Of a stretch of DNA of 48,818 bases, positions 36,267 to 43,609 are shown one piece after another. This DNA comes from Actinomadura montaniterrae (GTDB lineage Bacteria; Actinomycetota; Actinomycetes; Streptosporangiales; Streptosporangiaceae). The position numbers and the translations under genes were made by a program. Below the pieces are notes generated by a model, which saw nothing but the letters and a program-made list of their open reading frames with translations, did not search any database and was not told the DNA's origin. How positions within the stretch are numbered: position 1 is the stretch's first letter; each line of letters starts with the position of its first letter. The DNA lies in assembly GCF_008923365.1 (NCBI RefSeq), contig NZ_WBMR01000053.1, forward strand, positions 1 through 48,818, written 5' to 3'.

Positions 36267-36414
36267 TCGGCCGTCGGCGGCGCCGGGGGATTGTGGCGCC
36301 GGGGTGAGTTTGGCCCGTCGTGGCCGGGTGGTGTGGTGCCGTCCGGCCGCGGCGGGTTTGTTTCGTGGGGGAATCGGTGGGCTTTTGAGACTGCCAAGTC
36401 GGGGCCGGGCCGCA

Positions 36415-36426
36415 TAGGGTCGTGGT
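36415..36426 (+). promoter_or_regulatory. candidate leaderless promoter of pafA
   Basis: TAGGGT at 36415-36420, 6 nt before GTG 36427. Confidence 0.55.
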
Positions 36427-37785
36427 GTGGACAGGCGCATCTTCGGGCTTGAGAACGAGTACGGCGTCACTTGCACCTTCCGCGGTCAGCGGCGGTTGTC
36501 ACCGGACGAGGTGGCCCGCTACCTGTTCCGCAGGGTGGTGTCCTGGGGCCGGAGTAGCAACGTGTTCCTGCGCAATGGCGCGCGGCTCTACCTGGATGTG
36601 GGCAGCCATCCGGAGTATGCGACGCCGGAGTGCGACAGCGTCGTGGATCTGGTGACGCATGACAAGGCGGGGGAGCGGATCCTGGAGGGTCTGCTGGTGG
36701 ATGCGGAGCGGCGGTTGCGTGAGGAGGGGATCGCCGGCGACATCTACCTGTTCAAGAACAACACGGATTCGGCGGGGAACTCGTACGGGTGCCATGAGAA
36801 CTATCTCGTGGGGCGGCATGGGGAGTTCGGGCGGCTGGCGGACGTGCTGATCCCGTATCTGGTGACGCGGCAGATCATCTGCGGTGCGGGGAAGGTGCTG
36901 CAGACGCCGCGGGGTGCGGTGTACTGCGTGTCGCAGCGGGCGGAGCACATCTGGGAGGGCGTGTCGTCGGCGACGACGCGGTCGCGTCCGATCATCAACA
37001 CGCGGGACGAGCCGCATGCGGACGCGGAGCGGTTCCGGCGGCTGCATGTGATCGTCGGTGACTCGAACATGAGCGAGGCGACGATGCTGCTGAAGGTCGG
37101 GGCGACCGACCTGGTGCTGCGGATGGTGGAGGCGGGGGTGGTGATGCGTGATCTGACGCTGGAGAACCCGATCCGGGCGATCCGGGAGGTCAGTCATGAC
37201 ATGACGGGGCGGCGGAAGGTGCGGTTGGCGAACGGGCGCGAGGCGAGTTCGCTGGAGATCCAGAAGGAGTACTTCGGGAAGGCGCGGGACTTCGTGGACT
37301 CGCGGGGCGGGGACGTGACGGCGAAGCGGGTGCTGGATCTGTGGGAGCGGACGCTGCGGGCGGTGGAGACGGGCGATCTGGACCTGGTGTCGCGGGAGAT
37401 CGACTGGGTGATGAAGTACAAGCTGATCGAGCGGTACCGGCGGAAGTACGATCTGCCGTTGTCGTCGCCGCGGGTGGCTCAGCTGGATCTGACGTATCAC
37501 GATGTGCATCGTGATCGGGGGTTGTACTACCTGCTGGAGAAGCGGGGGTCGGTGGAGCGGGTGTCGCGGGATCTGGACATCTTCGAGGCGAAGTCGGTGC
37601 CGCCGCAGACGACGCGGGCGCGGCTGCGGGGGGAGTTCATCCGGAAGGCGCAGGAGAAGCGGCGTGATTTCACGGTGGACTGGGTGCATCTGAAGTTGAA
37701 CGATCAGGCGCAGCGGACGGTGCTGTGCAAGGATCCGTTCCGGTCGGTGGACGAGCGGGTGGACAAGCTGATCGCGGGGATGTGA
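36427..37785 (+). CDS. pafA: Pup--protein ligase
   Basis: A 452-residue glutamine-synthetase-fold ligase. It phosphorylates the C-terminal Glu of Pup with ATP and joins it to a substrate lysine by an isopeptide bond. The N-terminus DRRIFGLENEYGVTCTF carries the ATP/Mg Glu residues; LYLDVGSHPEYATPEC holds the catalytic Asp; KNNTDSAGNSYGCHENYL and RPIINTRDEPHAD are shared with Dop. The Dop-loop insertion is absent, which settles the assignment. The C-terminus ends FRSVDERVDKLIAGM. Third-position usage is G-rich, unlike the C-rich dop on the same strand. Confidence 0.97.
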   Translation: MDRRIFGLENEYGVTCTFRGQRRLSPDEVARYLFRRVVSWGRSSNVFLRNGARLYLDVGSHPEYATPECDSVVDLVTHDKAGERILEGLLVDAERRLREEGIAGDIYLFKNNTDSAGNSYGCHENYLVGRHGEFGRLADVLIPYLVTRQIICGAGKVLQTPRGAVYCVSQRAEHIWEGVSSATTRSRPIINTRDEPHADAERFRRLHVIVGDSNMSEATMLLKVGATDLVLRMVEAGVVMRDLTLENPIRAIREVSHDMTGRRKVRLANGREASSLEIQKEYFGKARDFVDSRGGDVTAKRVLDLWERTLRAVETGDLDLVSREIDWVMKYKLIERYRRKYDLPLSSPRVAQLDLTYHDVHRDRGLYYLLEKRGSVERVSRDLDIFEAKSVPPQTTRARLRGEFIRKAQEKRRDFTVDWVHLKLNDQAQRTVLCKDPFRSVDERVDKLIAGM

Positions 37786-37884
37786 CGGCGGGTTCCGGGG
37801 GCCGTCGCGGGGGCGGCGGCGCTTGGGGCGGGTGTGGTCGGTGCGTCTCGCGTGGTGTGGGCTACCGGCTGGTCACTTGGGGGG

Positions 37885-37908
37885 TAGGGTGAGCGCGCAG
37901 CAGCGCTC
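37885..37908 (+). promoter_or_regulatory. candidate promoter and hairpin of the FKBP lipoprotein gene
   Basis: TAGGGT at 37885-37890, then an inverted repeat GAGCGC-GCAGCA-GCGCTC (37891-37908) at the likely transcript start, about 40 nt before ATG 37930. Confidence 0.45.
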
Positions 37909-37929
37909 ATCACCCCCTGAAGGACCCGT

Positions 37930-38871
37930 ATGCGCCGTCGTGTTCTCCGTCGTGTCGTCGCCGTGCCCGCTGTCGCCGTTCTGGCGGTGCCGCTGTTGGC
38001 GGGTTGTTCGGGCGGTTCGGATGTGAAGGTGTCGGTGAAGGGCGCGTTCGGGCGTCTGCCGGAGGTGTCGTTCCCGAAGGGCGGTCCGGAGGGGTCGCTG
38101 GCGGTGAAGACGCTGAAGGAGGGGAAGGGCGCGGCGGCCCGCAAGGGTGATCTGGTGATGGCGGACTATGTCGGGTACCGCTGGAACAAGTCGGGCAAGA
38201 AGCTGGTGGCGAGCAGTTACGCGGACGGGCGTCCGGGGTTCTTCTCGACGTGGCAGCTGGTGCCGGGTCTGGTGAAGGCGTTGGAGGGGGCGCGGCCGGG
38301 GTCGCGGGTGGTGGCGCGGATTCCGCCGAAGGACGGGTTCGGGTCGGCGGGTGACGCGGGGCATCAGGTGGGTCCGGGGGACACGCTGGTGTACGTGCTG
38401 GACGTGCTGGGGGTGTATTCGGGCAAGGCGGGGCCGCATGGGGTGAAGCAGGCGCCGTTGGACGATCCGTCGTTGCCGAAGGTGTCGGACGCGCCGGCGG
38501 GGCAGGCGCCGGTGGTGACGGTGCCGAAGGTGGCGGCGCCGAAGCGGTTGCAGGTGCGGACGCTGGTGCGGGGTGATGGGCCGGTGCTGCGGAAGGGGCA
38601 GCTGCTGGCGACGCAGTATGCGGGGTATTTCTGGCGTGATGGGCGGGTGTTCAATTCGTCGTGGTCGGCGGGGCATCCGTTCGGTGTGGTGGTGGGGACG
38701 GGTCAGGTGATGAAGGGCTGGGATCAGGCGTTGCTGGGGCAGCGGGTGGGGAGCCGGTTGCTGCTGGTGGTGCCGCCGGCGTTGGGGTACGGGTCGAAGG
38801 GGTTGGCGCAGTACGGGATCCGGGGGTCGGACACGCTGGTGTTCGTGGTGGATCTGCTGGGCGCCCATTGA
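37930..38871 (+). CDS. lipoprotein with two FKBP-type peptidyl-prolyl isomerase domains
   Basis: A 313-residue exported protein. The signal peptide MRRRVLRRVVAVPAVAVLAV ends in lipobox LAGC (Cys26). FKBP domain 1 is about residues 55-160 (DLVMADYVGYRW, PGSRVVARIPPKDGFG, DTLVYVLDVLGVY); domain 2 is about 205-313 (QLLATQYAGYFWRDGRVF, GWDQALLGQRVGSRLLLVVP, DTLVFVVDLLGAH). Domain 2 has the complete VPPALGYG-type loop; domain 1 diverges there. Actinobacterial proteasome loci often carry FKBP genes; here two domains share one lipoprotein. It acts outside the membrane, so a direct role in cytosolic proteolysis is unlikely. Confidence 0.93.
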   Translation: MRRRVLRRVVAVPAVAVLAVPLLAGCSGGSDVKVSVKGAFGRLPEVSFPKGGPEGSLAVKTLKEGKGAAARKGDLVMADYVGYRWNKSGKKLVASSYADGRPGFFSTWQLVPGLVKALEGARPGSRVVARIPPKDGFGSAGDAGHQVGPGDTLVYVLDVLGVYSGKAGPHGVKQAPLDDPSLPKVSDAPAGQAPVVTVPKVAAPKRLQVRTLVRGDGPVLRKGQLLATQYAGYFWRDGRVFNSSWSAGHPFGVVVGTGQVMKGWDQALLGQRVGSRLLLVVPPALGYGSKGLAQYGIRGSDTLVFVVDLLGAH

Positions 38872-38934
38872 TCTGAGTTCGTCGGTCGGCCGTCGCCGGG
38901 GGCGTTGTCGTCTCTGGTGGCGGCCGTCGCGCGT

Positions 38935-38964
38935 TTCTATGTTTTATCTGCGCTGTTCTTAGAA
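38935..38964. promoter_or_regulatory. candidate autoregulatory operator and promoter of the HTH gene
   Basis: TTCTA at the left and TAGAA at the right edge of a 30-bp AT-rich element. The right arm is inside the -10 (TAGAAT, 38960-38965), which lies 6 nt before the GTG; the left arm covers the -35 position. Confidence 0.55.
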
Positions 38965-38971
38965 TGGCGGG

Positions 38972-39658
38972 GTGGAGGACATCGAGGCGGTGGCGCTGCT
39001 GCAGGATCCGGTGCGGCGGCGGTTGTACGAGTTCGTGGTCGGGCGCGGCCGCGAGGTGGGGCGCAACGAGGCGGCGGAGGCCGCGGGGGTGGGGCGGACG
39101 CTGGCGGCGTTCCATCTGGACAAGCTGGTGGACGGGGGTCTGCTGGAGGCGGGGAGCCGGCGGTTGTCGGGGCGTTCGGGGCCGGGTGCGGGGCGTCCGG
39201 CGAAGGTGTACCGGCGGTCGGCGGGGGAGCGTGCGGTGTCTTTGCCGGCGCGTGATTACCGGACGGTGGCGGGTCTGCTGGCGGAGGCGGCGGAGCGTGC
39301 GGGGCTGGACGGGGAGGTGCAGGAGGCGGCGCGCCGGGAGGGGGCGGCGCTGGCGGCGGGGGAGCCGTGCGGTGATCTGGACGCGTTGGCGAAGGTGCTG
39401 GTGGCGCGCGGCTACGAACCGGTTCTCGAGAGCGCTGAGGGCGATGGAGGCGTTGAGGGCGGTGGCGGGCCGGTGCTGCGGATGCGCAATTGCCCGTTCC
39501 ATGCGGTGGCGGAGCGGTTCCCTCCGCTGGTGTGCGGGATGAACCTGGCGCTGCTGGAGGGCCTGGTGGAGGGTTCCGAGGGGGTGCGGGTGCGGATGGA
39601 CGCGCGGCCGGGGTGGTGCTGCGTGGTGGCCGAGCCTTCTAAAAACAATCAAGATTGA
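38972..39658 (+). CDS. ArsR/SufR-like winged-HTH regulator with C-terminal cysteines
   Basis: A 228-residue regulator. The N-terminal winged HTH (about 5-75) includes LLQDPVRRRLYEFV and RNEAAEAAGVGRTLAAFHLDKL with GRPAKVY in the wing, as in SufR-type regulators. The C-terminal half has Cys174 (RNCPF), Cys188 (LVCGMN) and Cys216-Cys217 (WCC), a set that could bind Fe-S or zinc and sense redox state. The spacing differs from my recollection of classical SufR. The GTG has no ribosome site and appears leaderless. Matching inverted repeats lie at its own promoter and upstream of the next gene, so it probably regulates both. Confidence 0.85.
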   Translation: MEDIEAVALLQDPVRRRLYEFVVGRGREVGRNEAAEAAGVGRTLAAFHLDKLVDGGLLEAGSRRLSGRSGPGAGRPAKVYRRSAGERAVSLPARDYRTVAGLLAEAAERAGLDGEVQEAARREGAALAAGEPCGDLDALAKVLVARGYEPVLESAEGDGGVEGGGGPVLRMRNCPFHAVAERFPPLVCGMNLALLEGLVEGSEGVRVRMDARPGWCCVVAEPSKNNQD

Positions 39659-39665
39659 CATAGAA
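39637..39665. promoter_or_regulatory. second candidate operator of the HTH regulator
   Basis: TTCTA (39637-39641) and TAGAA (39661-39665) in a 29-bp AT-rich element that contains a perfect TTGACA (39655-39660). It overlaps the last codons of the regulator and precedes the DUF3291 gene. Reverse-complemented, it shares TTCTATGT at one end and TTAGAA at the other with the element at 38935. Confidence 0.55.
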
Positions 39666-39690
39666 GCGGAGGGCATGGTGAGGTGGCGCC

Positions 39691-40209
39691 ATGACCGCAC
39701 ATGAGGGCGCTCGCGCCGGCCTCCATCTCGCCCAGTTCAACGTCGCCACGCTCCGCCACCCGCTGGACGATCCGCGGACCGCGGACTTCGTGGCGCTTCT
39801 CGACCCGGTGAACGCGGCCGCCGACGGGGCGCCCGGGTTCGTGTGGCGGCTCGTCGAGGAGGGGCAGGCGGACGCGACGCGGATGCGCCCCGCCGGCGAC
39901 GACGTGATCATCACCTTCTCGGTGTGGGAGTCGCAGGAGGCGCTGTGGGACTTCGTGTACCGCAGCACGCACCTGGCGGCGATGCGGCGGCGCCGCGACT
40001 GGTTCGAGCGGCACGCGGAGGCGCACGTGGTGCTGTGGTGGATCCCGGCCGGGCGCGTCCCGACCGTGGAGGAGGCGATGGAGCGGCTGCGGCTGGTGCG
40101 CGAGGAGGGGCCGTCGCCCCGCGCGTTCACGTTCGCGGCGGCGTACACGGCTGAGGAGGCCGCGGCCGCCGGCGCGGTGGCGGAGGGTGCGGAGCCCGCG
40201 GCGCTGTGA
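39691..40209 (+). CDS. DUF3291-family protein
   Basis: A 172-residue protein whose start (after about 10 residues) reads LHLAQFNVATLRHPLDDPRT, followed by APGFVWRLVEEG and VIITFSVWESQEALWDFVYRS. This is the DUF3291 family, predicted as a dimeric alpha/beta-barrel related to heme-degrading or quinol monooxygenases; activity unproven. The ATG has GAGGTGG upstream. It lies 32 nt after the HTH regulator with a matching operator between, so regulation by that protein is likely. Confidence 0.85.
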   Translation: MTAHEGARAGLHLAQFNVATLRHPLDDPRTADFVALLDPVNAAADGAPGFVWRLVEEGQADATRMRPAGDDVIITFSVWESQEALWDFVYRSTHLAAMRRRRDWFERHAEAHVVLWWIPAGRVPTVEEAMERLRLVREEGPSPRAFTFAAAYTAEEAAAAGAVAEGAEPAAL

Positions 40210-40252
40210 AGGCGGTTCCGGTTCCGGGGCCGGTTCCGGGGCTGTGGCGGGG

Positions 40253-40268
40253 GCGCCGGCCCCGGCGC
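40253..40268. terminator. short bidirectional hairpin between convergent genes
   Basis: GCGCCGG-CC-CCGGCGC between the DUF3291 and DUF3866 stops. Upstream of it GGTTCCGG recurs within 40212-40240. Confidence 0.45.
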
Positions 40269-40269
40269 G

Positions 40270-41352
40270 TCAGCCGAGGAGGGCGGCGGTGTGGCGGCCC
40301 GCGGCGGCGGCCGTGAGGAAGTAGGGGAGGTCCTCGTCGAGGCGGCGGCCCATGGTGGACAGGCGGACGCCCCAGTCCTTCTCGGCGGCCCTGAGCGTGT
40401 CGTGGAGGCCGTCGACGGGGACGGGGACGAGGGTGTGGCGGTCGCCGAGCGGGGCGGCCTCGGCGGCGACGCGGGCGCCGAACGCGCCGCCGAGCTCGGG
40501 GACGGGGACGTCGGCGCGGGCGAGGGCGACGCGGCCGTAGGCGGTGAGGGAGTGGTGGGAGACGCCGATGTGGCGTTCCCGCTTGTCGCCCTCGCTGACG
40601 CGCAGGGACGCGACGGGGCGGCCGTCCAGCACCGACGCGGCGTTGACGGCCTCGCCCGCCGAGACGCCGGAGAACCCCCATTTCGTGCCGGTGCCGAGGT
40701 TGCCGGGGCCCTGGGCGAGGACGACGGCGTCGGCGTCGAGCACCAGCCGGGCCGCGAGGAGGCCGGTGTGGACGGTGACGGCCTCCAGGTCGCCGCCGAA
40801 CGCCTGCCCGGCGGTGACGGTGGCGGCGAGGGCGCCGGCGTCCTTGAGGCGGGCGATGGACATGGAGAACCAGGACGGCAGCGCGCCGCCGTCCGGCATG
40901 AGGTAGACGATCCGGGCGCCGGGGCGCGCGGCGAGCAGCCCGGCGAGGATCGGCGCGAGGGCGGAGTGCAGGTCGGCGATGACGACGGGCATGCCGCCGA
41001 GGGAGTCGGCGTCGCGGAGGACCTCGTGGTGGGGTGAGTCCTGCTCGTCGGCGCCGAGGACGGTGGCCTGCAGCGGGGTGTAGCGGGCCTTGACGAGGTG
41101 GCCGGGGCCTGACGGGTCGGGCGGAAGCCGGTCGGGGACGGCGACGACCATGGCGTAGCCGCCGGTGCCGAGGCCCAGCGCCAAGGCCGTAGTGTTGAGC
41201 AGGACGGTGTCGCCGGGCTCGGGGCGTCCGACCAGGTCGGGGTAGGCCAGTGCGCGGTGCGCGCCGTCGCCCCCGATCACGACGTCGAGTTCGACCGCCC
41301 CCGGCCATTCGCGGCGGATGCCCTCTACTGTGCCTTTGCGCCATCGGATCAC
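40270..41352 (-). CDS. DUF3866-family protein
   Basis: A 360-residue cytosolic protein of unknown function. It opens MIRWRKGTVEGIRREWPGA and contains LNTTALALGLGTGGYAMVV, MPVVIADLHSALAPILAGL, AVVLAQGPGNLGTGTKWGFSG and HIGVSHHSLTAYGRVALA, which I recognise as the actinobacterial DUF3866 family near proteasome accessory genes. No catalytic motif stands out; Gly-rich loops could bind a nucleotide or sugar. The GTG lacks a ribosome site but TACCGT (41366-41361) sits 8 nt upstream, so it is a leaderless candidate. Divergent from pafB. Confidence 0.85.
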   Translation of the reverse strand: MIRWRKGTVEGIRREWPGAVELDVVIGGDGAHRALAYPDLVGRPEPGDTVLLNTTALALGLGTGGYAMVVAVPDRLPPDPSGPGHLVKARYTPLQATVLGADEQDSPHHEVLRDADSLGGMPVVIADLHSALAPILAGLLAARPGARIVYLMPDGGALPSWFSMSIARLKDAGALAATVTAGQAFGGDLEAVTVHTGLLAARLVLDADAVVLAQGPGNLGTGTKWGFSGVSAGEAVNAASVLDGRPVASLRVSEGDKRERHIGVSHHSLTAYGRVALARADVPVPELGGAFGARVAAEAAPLGDRHTLVPVPVDGLHDTLRAAEKDWGVRLSTMGRRLDEDLPYFLTAAAAGRHTAALLG

Positions 41353-41360
41353 ACCGGGAA

Positions 41361-41366
41361 ACGGTA
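41361..41366 (-). promoter_or_regulatory. candidate leaderless promoter of the DUF3866 gene
   Basis: TACCGT (41366-41361, minus strand), 8 nt before GTG 41352. Confidence 0.45.
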
Positions 41367-41480
41367 GCGTCCTGGGCGACGGGCGGGGGCGCGATCGGGC
41401 CGCCGGCCCGGCCGGGGCCGCCGGAGGCCGCGGAGCGGAGGGGCGGAGCGCGAGGCTCCGCGGAAGGGGTTGGTGGCGAA

Positions 41481-42440
41481 GTGTCGCGGCGCAAGACCGA
41501 GCGCCTGCTGAATCTGGTGGTCTGCCTGCTCGCCACCCGGCGCTATCTGACCGCCGAGCAGATCCGGCGGGCGGTGCCGGGCTACCCGGACTCCGACGAG
41601 GCGTTCAAGCGGATGTTCGAGCGCGACAAGGAGGAGCTGCGCGAGCTCGGCGTCCCGCTGGAGGTCGGCAGCGACCAGCAGGGCGGCGGCGGTGAGGAGA
41701 TCGGGTACCGGATCCCTCCGCAGGCCTACGAGCTGCCCGACATCCACCTGACGCCGGACGAGGCGGCGGTGCTGGGGCTGGCGGCGCGGGTGTGGCAGCG
41801 CGCGAGCATGGCGGAGGCCGCCTCCGGTGCCCTGTTGAAGCTGCGGGCGGCCGGGGTCGAGACGGACGTGACCACGGCGGTGGGGGTGGAGCCGCGGGTG
41901 AACACCGGCGATCCGGCGTTCCCGGCGCTGTGGGAGGCGGTCCGCGACGGCCGTCCGGTGGCGTTCGACTACCAGGGGATCGGGCGGACGTCGGTGGCGC
42001 GGCGGCATCTGGAGCCGTGGGGCGTGGTGTCGCGGCGGGGCCGCTGGTACGTGGTGGGGTTCGACCGGGACCGCGAGGAGGAGCGGGTGTTCCGGCTGAG
42101 CCGCATCGTGGGCGAGGTGGCGGCGGACGGCCCGGACGGGTCGGTCACGGTCCCGGACGGGGTGGACGTGCGGAAGATCGCGTTCGACTGGGGCGACCCG
42201 GTGACCGAGCCGCGGCCGGCGACGGTGCGGCTGCGGGCCGGTGCGGCGCAGGGTCCGCGGCGGTGGGCGCGGGACGTGCGCCCGGCCGGGGACGGGGAGT
42301 GGGACGAGGCGGTCCTGACGTTCCGTGACGTGGAGCGGTTCGCGCCGTACCTGGCGCGGTTCGCCGATGACGTGGTGGTGCTGGATCCGCCGGACCTGCG
42401 GGAGGCGGTCATCCAGCAGCTGAAGTCGGTGCTGGGGTGA
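41481..42440 (+). CDS. pafB: WYL-domain transcriptional activator PafB
   Basis: A 319-residue regulator. An N-terminal winged HTH (about 1-65; SRRKTERLLNLVVCLLATRR, YLTAEQIRRAVPGY) is followed by a WYL domain (about 140-215; HLEPWGVVSRRGRWYVVGFDRDREEERVF) and a WCX C-terminal domain. With PafC it activates the RecA-independent DNA-damage response in mycobacteria, probably sensing single-stranded DNA. The GTG at 41481 starts the homologous region; the frame runs further upstream but only through GC-rich sequence. The stop overlaps pafC (GTGA). Its presence in a locus with two nucleases and a helicase is consistent with a DNA-damage theme. Confidence 0.94.
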   Translation: MSRRKTERLLNLVVCLLATRRYLTAEQIRRAVPGYPDSDEAFKRMFERDKEELRELGVPLEVGSDQQGGGGEEIGYRIPPQAYELPDIHLTPDEAAVLGLAARVWQRASMAEAASGALLKLRAAGVETDVTTAVGVEPRVNTGDPAFPALWEAVRDGRPVAFDYQGIGRTSVARRHLEPWGVVSRRGRWYVVGFDRDREEERVFRLSRIVGEVAADGPDGSVTVPDGVDVRKIAFDWGDPVTEPRPATVRLRAGAAQGPRRWARDVRPAGDGEWDEAVLTFRDVERFAPYLARFADDVVVLDPPDLREAVIQQLKSVLG

Positions 42441-43486
42441 GCGGGGCGATGGCGAACGCGAAGACGGGCAAGGCGCCGGCGAAGGCGGGCGTGAAGGCGG
42501 GCAAGGCGCCGGCGACGACGTCGACGGACCGGCTGGCGCGGCTGCTGGCGCTGGTGCCGTACGTGGTGAACCGCGACTCGGTGCTGCTGGGCGAGGCGGC
42601 GGCGGCGTTCGGGGTGACCGAGAAGCAGCTGATCGACGACCTGAACCTGCTGTGGTGCGTGGAGCTGCGCGCGCCGGACCCGTACTGCCCGATCGACCTG
42701 TCCTACGAGGGCGGGGAGATCACGGTGGCGGAGGCGGAGTCGATCGCGCGGCCGCTGCGGCTGAAGGTGGACGAGGCGTCGGCGCTGCTGGTGGCGCTGC
42801 GGATGCTGGCGGGCATCCCGGACCTGCACGACCGGGACGCGCTGTCGCGGGTGATCGCGAAGCTGGAGTCGGCGGCGGGCGCCGCGGCGGCGGTGTCGAG
42901 CAAGGTGGCCGTCGAGGTCGACGCGCGGGGCGGGTCGGCGGACTCGGCGCGCACCGGCCTCGGGGCGCTGCGGGACGCGATCGCGCAGGGCCGCCGCGTC
43001 CATCTGCGGTACTACGTGCCGGCGCGGGACGAGAACACCGAGCGGGACGTGGACCCGATGCGGCTGCTGGTGGTGGAGGGCAACACCTACCTGGAGGGGT
43101 GGTGCCGGCGGGCGGAGGCGGTGCGGCTGTTCAAGCTGGACCGGATCTTCGACCTGACGGTGCTGGACGTGCCTGCGGAGGTGCCCGAGGAGGCGGAGCC
43201 GATCGACGTGGACGCGGGGCTGTTCCGGCCCTCGCCGCAGGACGTGGCGGTGACGCTGGAGCTGACGGCGCGCGGCCGGTGGGTGGCGGACTACTACCCG
43301 TGCGAGAGCGTGGAGGAGCTCGGGGAGGGGCGGCTGCGGGTGGTGCTGCGCACGCCCGACACGCGGTGGGTGCGGGGCCTGGCGCTGCGGCTCGGCGACC
43401 AGGGCCGGGTGGTGTCGCCGGAGGAACTGGCCGACGGCGTCCGCGACGACGCGTCCCGCGCGCTCGCGCTGTACGGCATGGCCTGA
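42437..43486 (+). CDS. pafC: WYL-domain transcriptional activator PafC
   Basis: A 349-residue partner of PafB. An HTH (about 30-95; STDRLARLLALVPYVVNRDS, AAAFGVTEKQLIDDLNLL), a WYL domain (about 175-245; RRVHLRYYVPARDENTERDVDP, YLEGWCRRAEAVRLFKLDRI) and a WCX domain are visible. The first 28 residues are a Lys/Ala-rich repeat (GKAPAKAGVKAGKAPA), unusual for this family. GTG 42437 overlaps the pafB stop; ATG 42449 is an alternative start with GGGGTGAGCGGGG upstream. Confidence 0.94.
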   Translation: MSGAMANAKTGKAPAKAGVKAGKAPATTSTDRLARLLALVPYVVNRDSVLLGEAAAAFGVTEKQLIDDLNLLWCVELRAPDPYCPIDLSYEGGEITVAEAESIARPLRLKVDEASALLVALRMLAGIPDLHDRDALSRVIAKLESAAGAAAAVSSKVAVEVDARGGSADSARTGLGALRDAIAQGRRVHLRYYVPARDENTERDVDPMRLLVVEGNTYLEGWCRRAEAVRLFKLDRIFDLTVLDVPAEVPEEAEPIDVDAGLFRPSPQDVAVTLELTARGRWVADYYPCESVEELGEGRLRVVLRTPDTRWVRGLALRLGDQGRVVSPEELADGVRDDASRALALYGMA

Positions 43487-43515
43487 CCTCCCGCGCCGGC
43501 GCTGTACGGCATGGC
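43466..43515. repeat. duplicated 3' end of pafC
   Basis: GCGCTGTACGGCATGGC at 43466-43482 recurs at 43499-43515, 33 nt later. The match runs 20 of 21 bases when the TGA stops are included. Confidence 0.85.
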
Positions 43516-43596
43516 GTGATCCCTCCATAGGGGCTGGGCGGGCGGCCGGATCGGTGCTCGGGCCGTGCCGGTGGGGCGCCGGGCCGGGGGATCGGC

Positions 43597-43609
43597 TACC
43601 GTGGCGGGC
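43597..43609 (+). promoter_or_regulatory. candidate leaderless promoter of the small gene before tatA
   Basis: TACCGT at 43597-43602, 7 nt before GTG 43610. Confidence 0.45.
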
